In this document: positions 46,408-55,845 of the stretch, in pieces
Position numbering within the stretch: position 1 is the first letter of the stretch
Layout: the number at the start of each line of letters is the position of its first letter
Assembly (NCBI RefSeq): GCF_014282275.1
Contig: NZ_VFIA01000012.1
Span: forward strand, 124,001-188,000
Reading direction: 5' to 3'
Origin: Spirosoma utsteinense
GTDB taxonomy: Bacteria > Bacteroidota > Bacteroidia > Cytophagales > Spirosomataceae
Length of the DNA stretch: 64,000 nucleotides
Program-made: the position numbers and the translations under genes
The notes under the pieces: generated by a model
The model's input: the letters and a program-made list of their open reading frames with translations, nothing else
The model's database searches: none
What the model was told of the DNA's origin: nothing

Positions 46408-46545
46408 GGTAGTCACCTGGCGGACCTTAGCAACGGTAGCCAGTCAGACTACGCACTGAAGAACGGCCGATTGCCGTTTTCATGATAGACCCTCTCAGCG
46501 CATGTCGACATGATGACAGCCTGTATTTGTAAATAACATTGATTG

Positions 46546-47919
46546 ATGAAAAACATACTTCGTCTGCTGCAAGACCTCGATTACATCCGGATTGTTATCG
46601 GGATATGTATTCTGGTGGACGGTTATCCACTCATTTTCTTTTTTAGAGAAACGCTCCGACTGGCACCGGGCAGCACCGTCTTTACCGCGGCTGTCTTTGC
46701 TTTCGGCTTGATCTTAATGGTTCCGTTTACCATACTACGCCGATTGTATCGACCCCACATGACGATGCTCTGGCTTGGTGTCGGGTTCCTGTTATTCTGC
46801 GTTTTGTACATGTGCGTCTATGTGGGTGAGGGTGGCTTCAATGAGTTTGGCAAGGACACGGTCTATTACATCTATATTTTTGTATTCCTGTTTCTGCTCA
46901 TCAACATCCCGAATGACATTCTCCGCGTGTTTGTGCCGGTCATTGTCATTTTTACGCTCGTATCGAACCTGGGGCTCATCTATTCGCTCCTGACCAACCC
47001 CAGCTGGGCCGTTGGTATGCGTGCATCGATCACCATTGGTGGCAGCGATGAAGCCTCCGGTAACCCCCACGCCTTTTCGCGGAATGCGTTCATGGGTGTC
47101 GTAGCCTGCGCTATCTGGCTCCTGAGTTCCGAAACCAGCGTCATATTCCGACTGCTGGCTTTCTTTGCCGGTGTGATCAACATAGCAATACTCGTTCTTA
47201 CCCAAACCCGATCGGCTATCGTAGCCCTGATCGTGGCGGTCATTTTTTTCGTCTATTACAACGTTCGACCCACTCAGGTCCGGCAGACGGTTCGTCGTCT
47301 GATGACCCCTATCCCGCTTATCATTATGGCGGTTGGGTTCATTGGACTTCTCTTCCTGATGCGCCGGTTTAACGACGCTTACTCTATTCTCTACGGCTAT
47401 TTCGTCAACTTTGTCGAGCGAAACATGGAGAATGTCTACGCAATCCTGGGTCTCAACGCTGCCGGGACCACCTATCAGGCTACCCTGGACGATTCGTCGG
47501 CCAACCGGTCGGTAAGCGCTTTGTTTTTTAACAATGTCATCGAGGGCCACGCGCACATGCTTATTCTGGGCTATGGCTATAAATACCTGTATCTGGACGT
47601 GCCTATTCTGGAATCACTTACCAACCAGGGTATTCTGGGTATCGGTCTGTTTGGTGGCTTGAACGCCGTGATCATGTATCACGTGCTAAGCGCCATGCGT
47701 CGTAATCCGAATCCAATGAGTGTTTTTCTGGCTTATTTCTATATGCTGGTCCTGGTTCAGTTATTCACCAACGGACGCCCGTATGATATATCGTTCTGGT
47801 TTCCACTAGGGCTGATGATTCGGTTTATGGGTGTCGATCATCTGTTTCCCGCTTATCTTGTCAACCGTCCGGCAGACGCTTCCAGCGAACTGCTCGTCGT
47901 TACTCCTAACCCCGCCTGA
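46546..47919 (+). CDS. O-antigen polymerase/ligase-like membrane protein (Wzy/WaaL type)
   Basis: 457 residues starting with ATG 46546 (KNILRLLQDLDYIRIV). About ten membrane helices: 20-34, 44-64, 75-95, 105-125, 128-152, 185-205, 215-235, 255-275, 355-385 and 395-425. The large periplasmic loop around residues 280-345 is polar, and TQTRSAIVAL before helix seven is typical of the O-antigen ligase/polymerase family. It would join repeat units in the periplasm. Its presence with an ABC exporter is unusual. Family call is by topology and motif only. Confidence 0.8.
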   Translation: MKNILRLLQDLDYIRIVIGICILVDGYPLIFFFRETLRLAPGSTVFTAAVFAFGLILMVPFTILRRLYRPHMTMLWLGVGFLLFCVLYMCVYVGEGGFNEFGKDTVYYIYIFVFLFLLINIPNDILRVFVPVIVIFTLVSNLGLIYSLLTNPSWAVGMRASITIGGSDEASGNPHAFSRNAFMGVVACAIWLLSSETSVIFRLLAFFAGVINIAILVLTQTRSAIVALIVAVIFFVYYNVRPTQVRQTVRRLMTPIPLIIMAVGFIGLLFLMRRFNDAYSILYGYFVNFVERNMENVYAILGLNAAGTTYQATLDDSSANRSVSALFFNNVIEGHAHMLILGYGYKYLYLDVPILESLTNQGILGIGLFGGLNAVIMYHVLSAMRRNPNPMSVFLAYFYMLVLVQLFTNGRPYDISFWFPLGLMIRFMGVDHLFPAYLVNRPADASSELLVVTPNPA

Positions 47920-47948
47920 CGCCGGCTCCGAGCAGGTAGTCCCGACCT

Positions 47949-49148
47949 ATGCGCATTCTGATTATTCATAACATTCTCTGGGCTCATTATAAAGCCAGTG
48001 TGTTTCAGGCGCTACAACAGGCCGTCGATCAGCATCCGGGCATCACCCTTAAAGTTCTGCAAATAGCCCGTAACGAGCGGTCACGGGCGGGTCTCGAAAC
48101 GGCGGTAGCCGACGGGACGGCCCCCACCTACACGTATAATTACGAGCTGTTGTTCGACCGGTTCCTGGAAGACGTTAGTCTGGCCGACCGTACCCGTGCG
48201 CTGCTTCGGGCAGTGCGCGCGTTTAAACCCGACGTTATCAACCTGACGGGATACTACGACCCTGCCCAGCAGCTATTGCTGCTCTGGGCCAACGCCAACG
48301 GGGTTCGGGTTGTTATGCAGTCTGAAAGCACCATGGCCGACCAGCAGCGGGGCGGCTGGAAAGATCAACTCAAGCGGTGGTTGCTTAGCCGCTGCGATGG
48401 TTTTTTTTGCTTCGGAAACCAGTCGGCCGATTACCTGATCAAGCTGGGGGTCCCGCCCGAAAAAGTCCTGATGCGGAAGAACGCCGTGGATAATGAGTCA
48501 CTTCGAGCGGTTTTTGAGAAGGCGTTGCCCACCCGGTCCAGCCAACAGCAGGCATTGGGACTTCGCCCGAACAATATTGTGTTCGTCGGTCGGCTAATTG
48601 GCGTCAAGAATCTGCCTATGCTGGTAACCGCCTTTGCCGAAGCCCGGAAGCGCTCCCTGGCTGCTGCCAGCTGGGGGTTGATCATGCTGGGCGATGGCGC
48701 TGAACAGGATCGGCTGACGGCGCAAATCCAATCCCTCGGGCTTGCCGATGCAGTCCATATTCTGCCGGGCCGACCCTGGTTTCAGGTACCGCAGGTACTG
48801 GCGTTAAGCAACGTGCTGGCGTTGCCAAGCCGGTCGGAGCCGTGGGGACTAGTAGTTAACGAAGCCATGGCCTGTGGCTTACCCGTTATTGTTTCGAACC
48901 GCTGCGGCTGCGTCCCCGACCTGGTTCACGACCGCCGGAACGGTTTCGTTTTCGATCCTGATGAACCGAATCAACTGGTAGAACAATTGACTGGTTTTAT
49001 GAACGGCAGCGTTGATATTGACCGGATGAGCCGGTTAGCCGAAGCGTCTGTCATTTCCTATGCGCCCGATGCCGTTGCCCGGGAGATGTTAGATGGGTTT
49101 CGGCGGGTGGTGTTAAGGTCGTCGAAAGCGGCCCATTTTAGTGCATAA
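47949..49148 (+). CDS. Glycosyltransferase family 4
   Basis: 399 residues. N-terminal MRILIIHNILWAHYKASVFQAL, then C-terminal NIVFVGRLIGVKNLPMLVTAF, GDGAEQDRLTAQI, PSRSEPWGLVVNEAMACGLP (EX7E) and SNRCGCVPDLV. This is a retaining GT-B enzyme. It sits 30 bp after the polymerase-like gene and 18 bp before another GT4 gene, so the three form an operon. Donor and acceptor unknown. Confidence 0.9.
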   Translation: MRILIIHNILWAHYKASVFQALQQAVDQHPGITLKVLQIARNERSRAGLETAVADGTAPTYTYNYELLFDRFLEDVSLADRTRALLRAVRAFKPDVINLTGYYDPAQQLLLLWANANGVRVVMQSESTMADQQRGGWKDQLKRWLLSRCDGFFCFGNQSADYLIKLGVPPEKVLMRKNAVDNESLRAVFEKALPTRSSQQQALGLRPNNIVFVGRLIGVKNLPMLVTAFAEARKRSLAAASWGLIMLGDGAEQDRLTAQIQSLGLADAVHILPGRPWFQVPQVLALSNVLALPSRSEPWGLVVNEAMACGLPVIVSNRCGCVPDLVHDRRNGFVFDPDEPNQLVEQLTGFMNGSVDIDRMSRLAEASVISYAPDAVAREMLDGFRRVVLRSSKAAHFSA

Positions 49149-49165
49149 ATTCAGTGGCTTGACCT

Positions 49166-50284
49166 ATGAAAATCTTCTTTCCGATCGGTTCATTCTACCC
49201 GGCGCAAATTGGTGGCCCCGACAACACCATGTACTGGCAAGCCAAAGCCCTTTTCAAGCGTGGGCATGAGATTTGTGTCGCTACGACCGATGATGGAATT
49301 GGCAATACGCTGCCTACAGATACATGGCTCGATACCGATTACGGACGGGTCATCTACGTCAAGACGGCCATCCACTACGCGCCTGTGAAGCTGCTGCTGG
49401 CTTCCTTAAAGCCATTATGGCGCTGCGACATCGTTCATTTGTCTGTTATGTACTTTCCCATTTCATGGTTGCTGGCTCCGCTAGCCATCCTGTTAGGGAA
49501 AAAAATTGTCTGGACACCTCATGGTGAGCTTGACCCCGATGCCATGATTTATAGCAAAGGACGTAAGCAGGTTGTACTCCGGCTGATTCGTTTGATGCGT
49601 AAATGGGTTGTATTCAATTCAACCTGCGATGCCGAAACCGGCTATTTGCGCGATCATTTTGGTCCTGATGTACGGGTCGTTCAGCTACCCTGCTTTATGG
49701 AACTCCCCCCTAAGCTGGATCATATTGCCGGTAATTACTGGTTATTTGTTGGCCGCATTCACCCTAAAAAAGCCGTTGAACGCCTTATTGAGGCTCTGCC
49801 CCTGGTCCGGACCAAAAAACGGCTGAAAATCATCGGCGATCATCACAACGAATACGGTGATCAGTTGATAGCCCTGGCAACCCGGCTCGGCGTGATCGAC
49901 CAGATCGACTTTCTGGGGCATAAACGAGGTAGCGATAAATACCAGCTCATGGCAGACGCCTACTGCCTGATTATGCCCTCTCATACCGAAAATTTCGGCA
50001 TTGTAGTGATTGAAGCACTTTCGCAGGGGACCCCTGCTATTGCGTCTTTCGGTACACCCTGGCAAATCCTGAGTGATCGGCAGGCCGGGTTCTGGTCCTC
50101 GAACGAGGTAGGCCCACTCGCGGAGACGCTGAACCAAATGGCGGACCTGGATGAAAAAACGTACGAAACCTATCGATCCAATGCCGCTACGCTCGTAGAA
50201 GAGTTCGATATCGAGAAAAGCATCTATAAATGGGAAGCCGTATATCGGCAGTTACTCGACCAGCAGGTGCCGGTTGGCATTTAG
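49166..50284 (+). CDS. Glycosyltransferase family 4
   Basis: 372 residues. The GT4 core is visible: YPAQIGGPDNTMYWQAKALFK at the N-terminus, WTPHGELDPDAM, WLFVGRIHPKKAVERLIEA in the donor domain, and PSHTENFGIVVIEALSQGTP for the EX7E loop. It is the last plus-strand gene before the minus-strand block, and an imperfect hairpin follows. Sugar specificity not known. Confidence 0.9.
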   Translation: MKIFFPIGSFYPAQIGGPDNTMYWQAKALFKRGHEICVATTDDGIGNTLPTDTWLDTDYGRVIYVKTAIHYAPVKLLLASLKPLWRCDIVHLSVMYFPISWLLAPLAILLGKKIVWTPHGELDPDAMIYSKGRKQVVLRLIRLMRKWVVFNSTCDAETGYLRDHFGPDVRVVQLPCFMELPPKLDHIAGNYWLFVGRIHPKKAVERLIEALPLVRTKKRLKIIGDHHNEYGDQLIALATRLGVIDQIDFLGHKRGSDKYQLMADAYCLIMPSHTENFGIVVIEALSQGTPAIASFGTPWQILSDRQAGFWSSNEVGPLAETLNQMADLDEKTYETYRSNAATLVEEFDIEKSIYKWEAVYRQLLDQQVPVGI

Positions 50285-50292
50285 GACGCCAT

Positions 50293-50343
50293 GCATTCGG
50301 GGTAATGAAGGTGTGACGGGTCCGCCTTCGCCACCCGGAATGC
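50293..50343. terminator. Possible terminator between convergent genes
   Basis: An 11-bp stem with one mismatch (50293-50303 with 50333-50343) has an inner G-U-containing stem in its loop. It lies between the convergent GT4 and deacetylase genes. T-run is weak on either side. Confidence 0.45.
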
Positions 50344-50352
50344 TCTGTTTAT

Positions 50353-51204
50353 TTACAGGACTTTCTTTTTCATCACCCTGGTCCAGTCCACCTGCCGGTC
50401 AGCTTCGGCCAGGTCGACAAATGGAAACTCGGTGAGCAATCGTTTGAGCTTGGGCCAGCATCCTCTGAGCCCATAATACGATTTGAACTGCCGCGCCCGG
50501 CTCAAACCCGGAATCATAGGCTGCTGGGCGTCGAAATCACGGGGATGGAAATACGTCATTACGTAATCGGACCGGCGCATCAGTCCCTGTATGGCCGTAT
50601 AAGGCAAGACCCGAAAATAGCCACCACCCGAAAAGATCAGATCCTGACCCAGTACAGCCGCCGTGTTGATGGGAAATTCTTTGAGTAACGTACCACCTAC
50701 ATCCAGATAACCGGGCTCGAACATACCCAGTGATGCATCTCCTCCGTGTGCCCGACGAGCCGAGAATACCGAGCAGTCAACCTCGATACCCTGCTCTACC
50801 AGGATCGGAAATACCCACCGATTATACTCTTTAATGGAAAAACCGGGAGCGCGATAGGCCCTGATCTTTTTCCCGGTTAAATCCTGCAGGTGCTTGATAG
50901 AACGCTCCAGATCGGCCTGGAATTCGGTGGGGGTTTGCTCGTAGGCAAGTTGGTGGGCATACGAATGGGTTGCGACCTCGTAACCAGCCGCGTCAATTCG
51001 TCGGATTATATCCGGGTGCTTGTCAGCTACCCAGCCCAGGCAGAAAAAGGTAGCCCGGCTGTTTGTTTCATCTAAAAGCTGGAAGATAAGATCCATATTC
51101 TGATGAATCCGGGTTTCGTACTGTCCCCAGTCGGCCTCCGTTCTCGTCGATGCATTATCCAGAATATGAAACCACTCTTCAATATCAAACGTCAAAATAT
51201 TCAT
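50353..51204 (-). CDS. Polysaccharide deacetylase (XrtA/exosortase-type subfamily)
   Basis: 283 residues. NodB-fold catalytic motifs: TFDIEEWFH (the first Asp of the motif), THSYAHQLAY (metal His pair), RAPGFSIKEY and a late YFHPRDFD. The length and the DUF3473-like C-terminal part point to the deacetylase subfamily found in exopolysaccharide loci. It removes acetyl groups from N-acetyl sugars of a polysaccharide or lipid-linked precursor. No signal peptide. The gene begins a minus-strand trio, in the order SGNH esterase, formyltransferase, deacetylase in transcription. Confidence 0.88.
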   Translation of the reverse strand: MNILTFDIEEWFHILDNASTRTEADWGQYETRIHQNMDLIFQLLDETNSRATFFCLGWVADKHPDIIRRIDAAGYEVATHSYAHQLAYEQTPTEFQADLERSIKHLQDLTGKKIRAYRAPGFSIKEYNRWVFPILVEQGIEVDCSVFSARRAHGGDASLGMFEPGYLDVGGTLLKEFPINTAAVLGQDLIFSGGGYFRVLPYTAIQGLMRRSDYVMTYFHPRDFDAQQPMIPGLSRARQFKSYYGLRGCWPKLKRLLTEFPFVDLAEADRQVDWTRVMKKKVL

Positions 51205-51290
51205 TGAAAGTCCGTGAGTTAGCCAGGTAGTGAGTTAAGCAACCGGCCGGTATGAGCGACAACGCGCCCCCTGACCAGCACACCAACCGA

Positions 51291-52055
51291 CTAATAGAAT
51301 CGCTTGCCAGCGGCCAGGAAAGCCTGCACATCGGCGCGGGTGGGAAATGTAAAATACGTCATCTGCGAGGCATCGTTCTCGATCAGGGTGGGGTTACCGG
51401 CATGTATTTTTTCAATAGCCTCCAGGATCGCATCCATACCCATCTTCTTGGTAACATCGATCAGCTGAGCCTGTGTCATGCTTCCAATGGCAAGTTTATG
51501 CTGCACCAGAATGGGACCGCTATCGATGCCTTCATCCACAAAGAATACGGAAACGCCGGTATGCGTCTCGCCGTTTTTGAGTACCCAGAACGATGGCATC
51601 AACCCCCGGTATTTGGGCAGCAGGGCGGTGTGCAGATTGATACACCCATGGGTAGCCACATCCAGCAGTTTGCGTTTGAATATTTGATTGCCCGCAATCG
51701 ACACCAGCAGATCGGGTTCATAGGCCCTTATTTTCTCCAGGTTCTCATCCTTATTGATCCCCCCCTCGATATGAATCAGGGGAATATTACGATCGGCCAG
51801 TGTTTTACGAACGTTATTCCGGCTGTCTAACTTCGAGCCTACGAACTTGAAGCCGTAACGAACAAAGAATGGCAGACCGAAAATATTGTAAGTCTTCTTC
51901 ATTTTCTCCCCAAAACTTTCCCGTTTGCCAAATGGCGACACGTCGAATACCACCGTTGCGACAACTTCAGCGTAGGGTGGCAGTTTTTTGAGCAGATAAT
52001 TAATATTGCGGGCGAGGTAGAATGGATCATCCTGCGTCAGAATCACAAGGCGCAT
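51291..52055 (-). CDS. Formyltransferase family protein
   Basis: 254 residues from ATG 52055 (MRLVILTQDDPFYLARN); the longer frame would start in an unconserved part. The formyltransferase core is seen in LLVSIAGNQIF (Asn), NLHTALLPKYRGLMPSFW (His and the PKYRG loop) and DEGIDSGPIL (Asp), which together form the Asn-His-Asp triad of 10-formyl-tetrahydrofolate-dependent enzymes. The C-terminal part is short. Likely N-formylates an amino sugar of the polysaccharide. It is next to the deacetylase, which could provide the free amine. Confidence 0.85.
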   Translation of the reverse strand: MRLVILTQDDPFYLARNINYLLKKLPPYAEVVATVVFDVSPFGKRESFGEKMKKTYNIFGLPFFVRYGFKFVGSKLDSRNNVRKTLADRNIPLIHIEGGINKDENLEKIRAYEPDLLVSIAGNQIFKRKLLDVATHGCINLHTALLPKYRGLMPSFWVLKNGETHTGVSVFFVDEGIDSGPILVQHKLAIGSMTQAQLIDVTKKMGMDAILEAIEKIHAGNPTLIENDASQMTYFTFPTRADVQAFLAAGKRFY

Positions 52056-52084
52056 AAGTGGTAGGAGAGCGTTGGTTGCAACTA

Positions 52085-52092
52085 CAAAACTA
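52085..52092 (-). promoter_or_regulatory. Candidate -7 box for the formyltransferase gene
   Basis: On the minus strand TAGTTTTG matches TAnnTTTG, 30 bp before the start at 52055. It lies between the end of the esterase gene (52123) and the formyltransferase. Confidence 0.4.
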
Positions 52093-52122
52093 CAGAATCC
52101 GGCGCAAAGCCCACGCGGCAAC

Positions 52123-54111
52123 CTATCGAACGACAACCTTCCGGCGTAGAAGCTGTCCAGTCGCCGTTTCCAGATCGGCTATGTACAGGCCCGCAGCTAC
52201 GTCGTCCAGGGTAAGGGTCATGGTCGTACGGGGTGAGCCCGTCCAGCGTTTTATGGTCCGTCCCAGTAGATCACGCACCGTAATAATCGAGAACATAACC
52301 CGATCTGACTGGATATACAGGACCCGATCGGCCGAGAGCGGATTGGGGTACAGGCGTACCACCGGCTCGGTTGGTTCGACGGCCAGCACCAGAGGACGAG
52401 CACTGACAACATTGCTGTAAGCAGACTCCGACACATCACTATAAGCCCTCAAGCGGTAAAAGTAGGTACCCAATGGATTGGTCAATAAAGTGTCGGTATA
52501 CGTAGCCCTACCGCCCGACAGGGTACCAATTCGCCTGAAAGTAGTAGGCGTATCGTCGGCCCGCTCGATATACTGTACCTGTGCCGTAGCCGACGGCGTC
52601 CAGTTCAGCTGTATTTTCGTTTCTGTAAGGGGGCGGGCGGCCAGCGTCATTATGGGCGCAATGGCATCGGCAATAGGAACGTTGTCGAACGTAAATGCCC
52701 GTACTCCCCGTGCGTTTTTCAGGGTTGGCCCGTCATAGAATGTCGACAGTTGATCGGAGAAATAAGCGGGCAGGTATCGGATCGCCCTGGCCGAAGCTGG
52801 TTGTTGAAGCGACAGCGTCACCCGGTTACCGCTGGTTGAAACACCGGAAACCAGACCCGCCTGCTTGTCGAGGTAAAAGTAGTGGCGCAGGAAACGGCTA
52901 CCCACTTTTTGCTCCGTCGCGAAATTATAAAAAGCCGTATCTCTGAATACCATTTGCATTTCGTTATCAAACACCAGCGTAATCGAGTCTTTACGGGGAC
53001 TGTAGAAAACCTTTTTTATGTCCGGTGAATTGATTTGCACAGTATCCTTCGAACCGTATACATCACGCGCAATTTGTCTGAACTGTTCACGCGCTAATTG
53101 CTGGTTGGCCTCGGGGCTGTAGTGAATACCATCGTAACCCGGTGTACCAACGGTGGCAATCGATTCTACGTTGTTATACAGGTATTTGGTACGTCGCTGG
53201 AAGTCCCGGAGCGCAGCAGCTCCATCCTGCTGGTCGGCCAGAATATTTACCTGGCCAACGTAGATACGGGCGTTACCGTAGTCCTGGCGGAGTTGTGAAT
53301 AAAGCGTACTGAACTTTTCAGCATAGCCCTCCGGACCATTACCCGCTTCGTCCTCGCCCTGTTTCCAGATAATTGCTTTCACGTGTTTATCAACCCCCGC
53401 CCAGCGAGCCCGGAAAAGTAACTGACCATAATAGGTGCCCAGGTTAGCCGGGTTGGCAGCGTCCCGCGTCGACAACTCAATAATGCCAGTTCCGCCAACG
53501 GCTCCATTGAGCATCACCGTTGGAATACCATAGGTCTGCAGGATGAGTCGTTGGAGCGTAAGACCAAACCCGCCAACGCTGGCATACGGATCTTTAGCCG
53601 GATACCACCGCATGTCGGCGGGAATGTCGGGGGAGTTGAACGGGAATGTACAATTGCGAAGGTACTTGTCATCGAAGTTAAACGAGTAGAACTGATCTAA
53701 GCCTGACAGCGCCTTGGCATTCGATTGTCCATGAATAATATAGACATCGCCACAAACAATCCGGTTTCGGACAGCTACCAGTGTCGAATCATTGTTTTTG
53801 TACAAAAAGACCCGCACCGTGTATTCAGCAGGCTCAGCCTTGATAAGACCCTGAAACTGAAATACCGTTTTGGCAACGGCTGGGGCGATCGTCTGGCTAA
53901 AGGCCTGACTCACCACCCCTTCCCTCAGTAACTGCACCCCTACTTTAGTCCACCCAGCCGCCGTAACGGTTCCACTGACAGGTACATTTGCCTGATTCGT
54001 TTCATTCCGTGGATAGAGTTGCAGGTCACGCGGCAGTTGATTAAATACTACCTGCCCTACTACCGTAAAATAGCATAAAAACAATACAAGTGATCCGTAA
54101 AGTCTTACCAT
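52123..54111 (-). CDS. Secreted SGNH/sialate O-acetylesterase-like protein with T9SS sorting domain
   Basis: 662 residues with a signal peptide (LVLFLCYFTVVGQ). The SASA-type esterase domain has Ser130 in HGQSNAK, GGTGI near 206, KQGEDEAG near 250, and the catalytic Asp327 and His330 in YDGIHYSP. A fibronectin type III-like domain follows at about 490-580, and the C-terminal 75 residues (RLYPNPLSADRVLY to RRKVVVR) form a type A T9SS sorting domain, so it is likely exported by the type IX system and attached to the cell surface. It may remove acetyl groups from the polysaccharide made by the locus. Confidence 0.85.
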   Translation of the reverse strand: MVRLYGSLVLFLCYFTVVGQVVFNQLPRDLQLYPRNETNQANVPVSGTVTAAGWTKVGVQLLREGVVSQAFSQTIAPAVAKTVFQFQGLIKAEPAEYTVRVFLYKNNDSTLVAVRNRIVCGDVYIIHGQSNAKALSGLDQFYSFNFDDKYLRNCTFPFNSPDIPADMRWYPAKDPYASVGGFGLTLQRLILQTYGIPTVMLNGAVGGTGIIELSTRDAANPANLGTYYGQLLFRARWAGVDKHVKAIIWKQGEDEAGNGPEGYAEKFSTLYSQLRQDYGNARIYVGQVNILADQQDGAAALRDFQRRTKYLYNNVESIATVGTPGYDGIHYSPEANQQLAREQFRQIARDVYGSKDTVQINSPDIKKVFYSPRKDSITLVFDNEMQMVFRDTAFYNFATEQKVGSRFLRHYFYLDKQAGLVSGVSTSGNRVTLSLQQPASARAIRYLPAYFSDQLSTFYDGPTLKNARGVRAFTFDNVPIADAIAPIMTLAARPLTETKIQLNWTPSATAQVQYIERADDTPTTFRRIGTLSGGRATYTDTLLTNPLGTYFYRLRAYSDVSESAYSNVVSARPLVLAVEPTEPVVRLYPNPLSADRVLYIQSDRVMFSIITVRDLLGRTIKRWTGSPRTTMTLTLDDVAAGLYIADLETATGQLLRRKVVVR

Positions 54112-54143
54112 TAGTTTTTTACCGTCTAAAAAAAGTTATAATA

Positions 54144-54176
54144 TTGCGTAGAATATCGGCTATGAAAATAGTTTTG
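54144..54176 (+). promoter_or_regulatory. Candidate promoter for the downstream GT2 unit
   Basis: A TTG (54144-54146) and TAGTTTTG (54169-54176) with a 22-bp spacer match the Bacteroidota -33/-7 pattern, in the divergent gap, 71 bp ahead of the GT2 start at 54247. Confidence 0.4.
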
Positions 54177-54246
54177 TAAAAATAATGCCTTTTTCGGCAC
54201 ATCGCATTGAAACAGGTGTTGTTAATAGCTACTTGAGTTTTACCCC

Positions 54247-55197
54247 ATGACTGACGTATCCGTCATCATTCTAACCCACAACGAAGAGAAACACATTGCC
54301 CGGTGTTTGCAGAGCCTTCAGTTGTTTACCCGCGACATTTTCATTGTTGACTCCTTTTCGACCGATCGAACCGTCGACATTGCCCGCTCGATGGGAGCTG
54401 TTGTCGTTCAGAACCCATGGGTTAACTATGCGACTCAGTTTAACTTTGGTATTACCCATACGCCATTCCAGTCAACATGGTTGATGCGCATGGATGCCGA
54501 TGAGTATGTCCTGCCTGAACTGGCAGCTGAAATCAGCAAACGGATAGCCACACTCCCGGCCGACGTAACAGGCATATATGTTAAACGTCGTGTCCTGTTT
54601 TTCGACCGCTGGATCAAACATGGCGATTACTACCCCATATGGCTTATGCGGCTCTGGCGACGGGGACAGGGGATCTGTGAAGAAACCTGGATGGATGAGC
54701 ACATTAAGCTCACCCCATCTACCAGCAGTACAGCCGCCAAAACGATACAGTTCCAGAACGATCTGGTCGACCATAACCTGAACAATTTAACCTGGTGGAC
54801 ACAAAAGCATAATAACTACGCCATTCGGGAAGTCATTGATTTACTGAACATAAAGTATAATTTTGATGAAACACAGCGGGTGGAACCCAAACTGTTTGGC
54901 TCGCAGGAACAACGAACGCGTTACCTTAAAATACAATATGCCTCCTTACCCCTGTTTACCCGGCCTTTTTTGTACTTTTTGTATCGATACTTTTTCCGAA
55001 TGGGTTTCTTAGATGGTCGACGTGGCCTCATCTGGCATTTTTTACAGGCGGGCTGGTACCGCTTTCTGGTAGATGCCAAAGTATTCGAAGTATACTTTCA
55101 TGCTGGCCGCGACAAACAGGCTATCATCAACTATTTCAGAACGGAATATGGAAAAGACCTCAAACCCGCGCCACCCCGGCAGATCGGTCAGTCCTGA
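54247..55197 (+). CDS. Glycosyltransferase family 2
   Basis: 316 residues. DVSVIILTHNEEKHIARCLQSL at the start, IVDSFSTDRTVDIARSMGA, WLMRMDADEYVLPELAAEI (DxD as DADE) and a hydrophobic C-terminal segment (YFFRMGFLDGRRGLIWHFLQ). Proteins of this type are WaaE/KdtX-like transferases that add glucose in core or capsule chains. It begins a plus-strand operon; the next gene starts 10 bp after its stop. Membrane association by C-terminus is possible. Confidence 0.9.
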   Translation: MTDVSVIILTHNEEKHIARCLQSLQLFTRDIFIVDSFSTDRTVDIARSMGAVVVQNPWVNYATQFNFGITHTPFQSTWLMRMDADEYVLPELAAEISKRIATLPADVTGIYVKRRVLFFDRWIKHGDYYPIWLMRLWRRGQGICEETWMDEHIKLTPSTSSTAAKTIQFQNDLVDHNLNNLTWWTQKHNNYAIREVIDLLNIKYNFDETQRVEPKLFGSQEQRTRYLKIQYASLPLFTRPFLYFLYRYFFRMGFLDGRRGLIWHFLQAGWYRFLVDAKVFEVYFHAGRDKQAIINYFRTEYGKDLKPAPPRQIGQS

Positions 55198-55207
55198 ACC
55201 GGCACTT

Positions 55208-55780
55208 ATGGAACAGCCAATGCAGCTAAACGGCCAAACGGATTTTTCCCGCTTCAACAACAGCTGGTACAACCCCGGGCCCCGTTGGAAAATACTCCTG
55301 TGGTTTCTGGCCAACTCGTTGTTTCTGAACACGTATCTACCCATTCCCGTTTCCCTGAAAATTGCGGTGCTACGGCTGTTCGGTGCAAAGATCGGATCGA
55401 ACTGTATGATAAAACCAGCCGTCAATATCAAGTATCCGTGGCTGCTTCGGGTGGGGAACCACGTGTGGATTGGCGAGCAGGTATGGATCGATAACTTCAG
55501 CGAAATCGTTATGGGCGATAATGTGTGCGTATCGCAGGGGGCTATGCTGCTCACGGGTAACCACGACTACAGTAGCCCTACCTTCGATCTTATCCCTAAA
55601 CCTATTACGCTCGACAATGGCGTATGGATCGGTGCGAAGGCCATCGTGTGCCCAGGTGTACACTGTCATTCGCATGCGGTGCTGGCAGTAGGCTCAATAG
55701 CTACCAAGCCACTGAGTGCGTACGGGATTTATCAAGGGAATCCGGCCGTTCAGGTCCGGCAGCGTAAAATCAGTTCATAG
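55208..55780 (+). CDS. WcaF-type acetyltransferase (hexapeptide repeat)
   Basis: 190 residues from ATG 55208, 10 bp after the GT2 stop; earlier ATGs at 55073 and 55148 would overlap the previous gene and encode unlike residues. The family start LNGQTDFSRFNNSWYNPGPR and the left-handed helix repeats (FGAKIGSNCMIKPAVNI, VGNHVWIGEQVWID, MGDNVCVSQGAMLLTGNHDY) agree with WcaF/colanic acid acetyltransferases. The catalytic His is in GNHDY. It acetylates a sugar in the polysaccharide. Confidence 0.88.
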   Translation: MEQPMQLNGQTDFSRFNNSWYNPGPRWKILLWFLANSLFLNTYLPIPVSLKIAVLRLFGAKIGSNCMIKPAVNIKYPWLLRVGNHVWIGEQVWIDNFSEIVMGDNVCVSQGAMLLTGNHDYSSPTFDLIPKPITLDNGVWIGAKAIVCPGVHCHSHAVLAVGSIATKPLSAYGIYQGNPAVQVRQRKISS

Positions 55781-55845
55781 GCCCCGGCGGTTGCTCACAA
55801 AAGCGCAGTTGGTCCTATACACTCCATATCACCCAGTTTCTTTAC

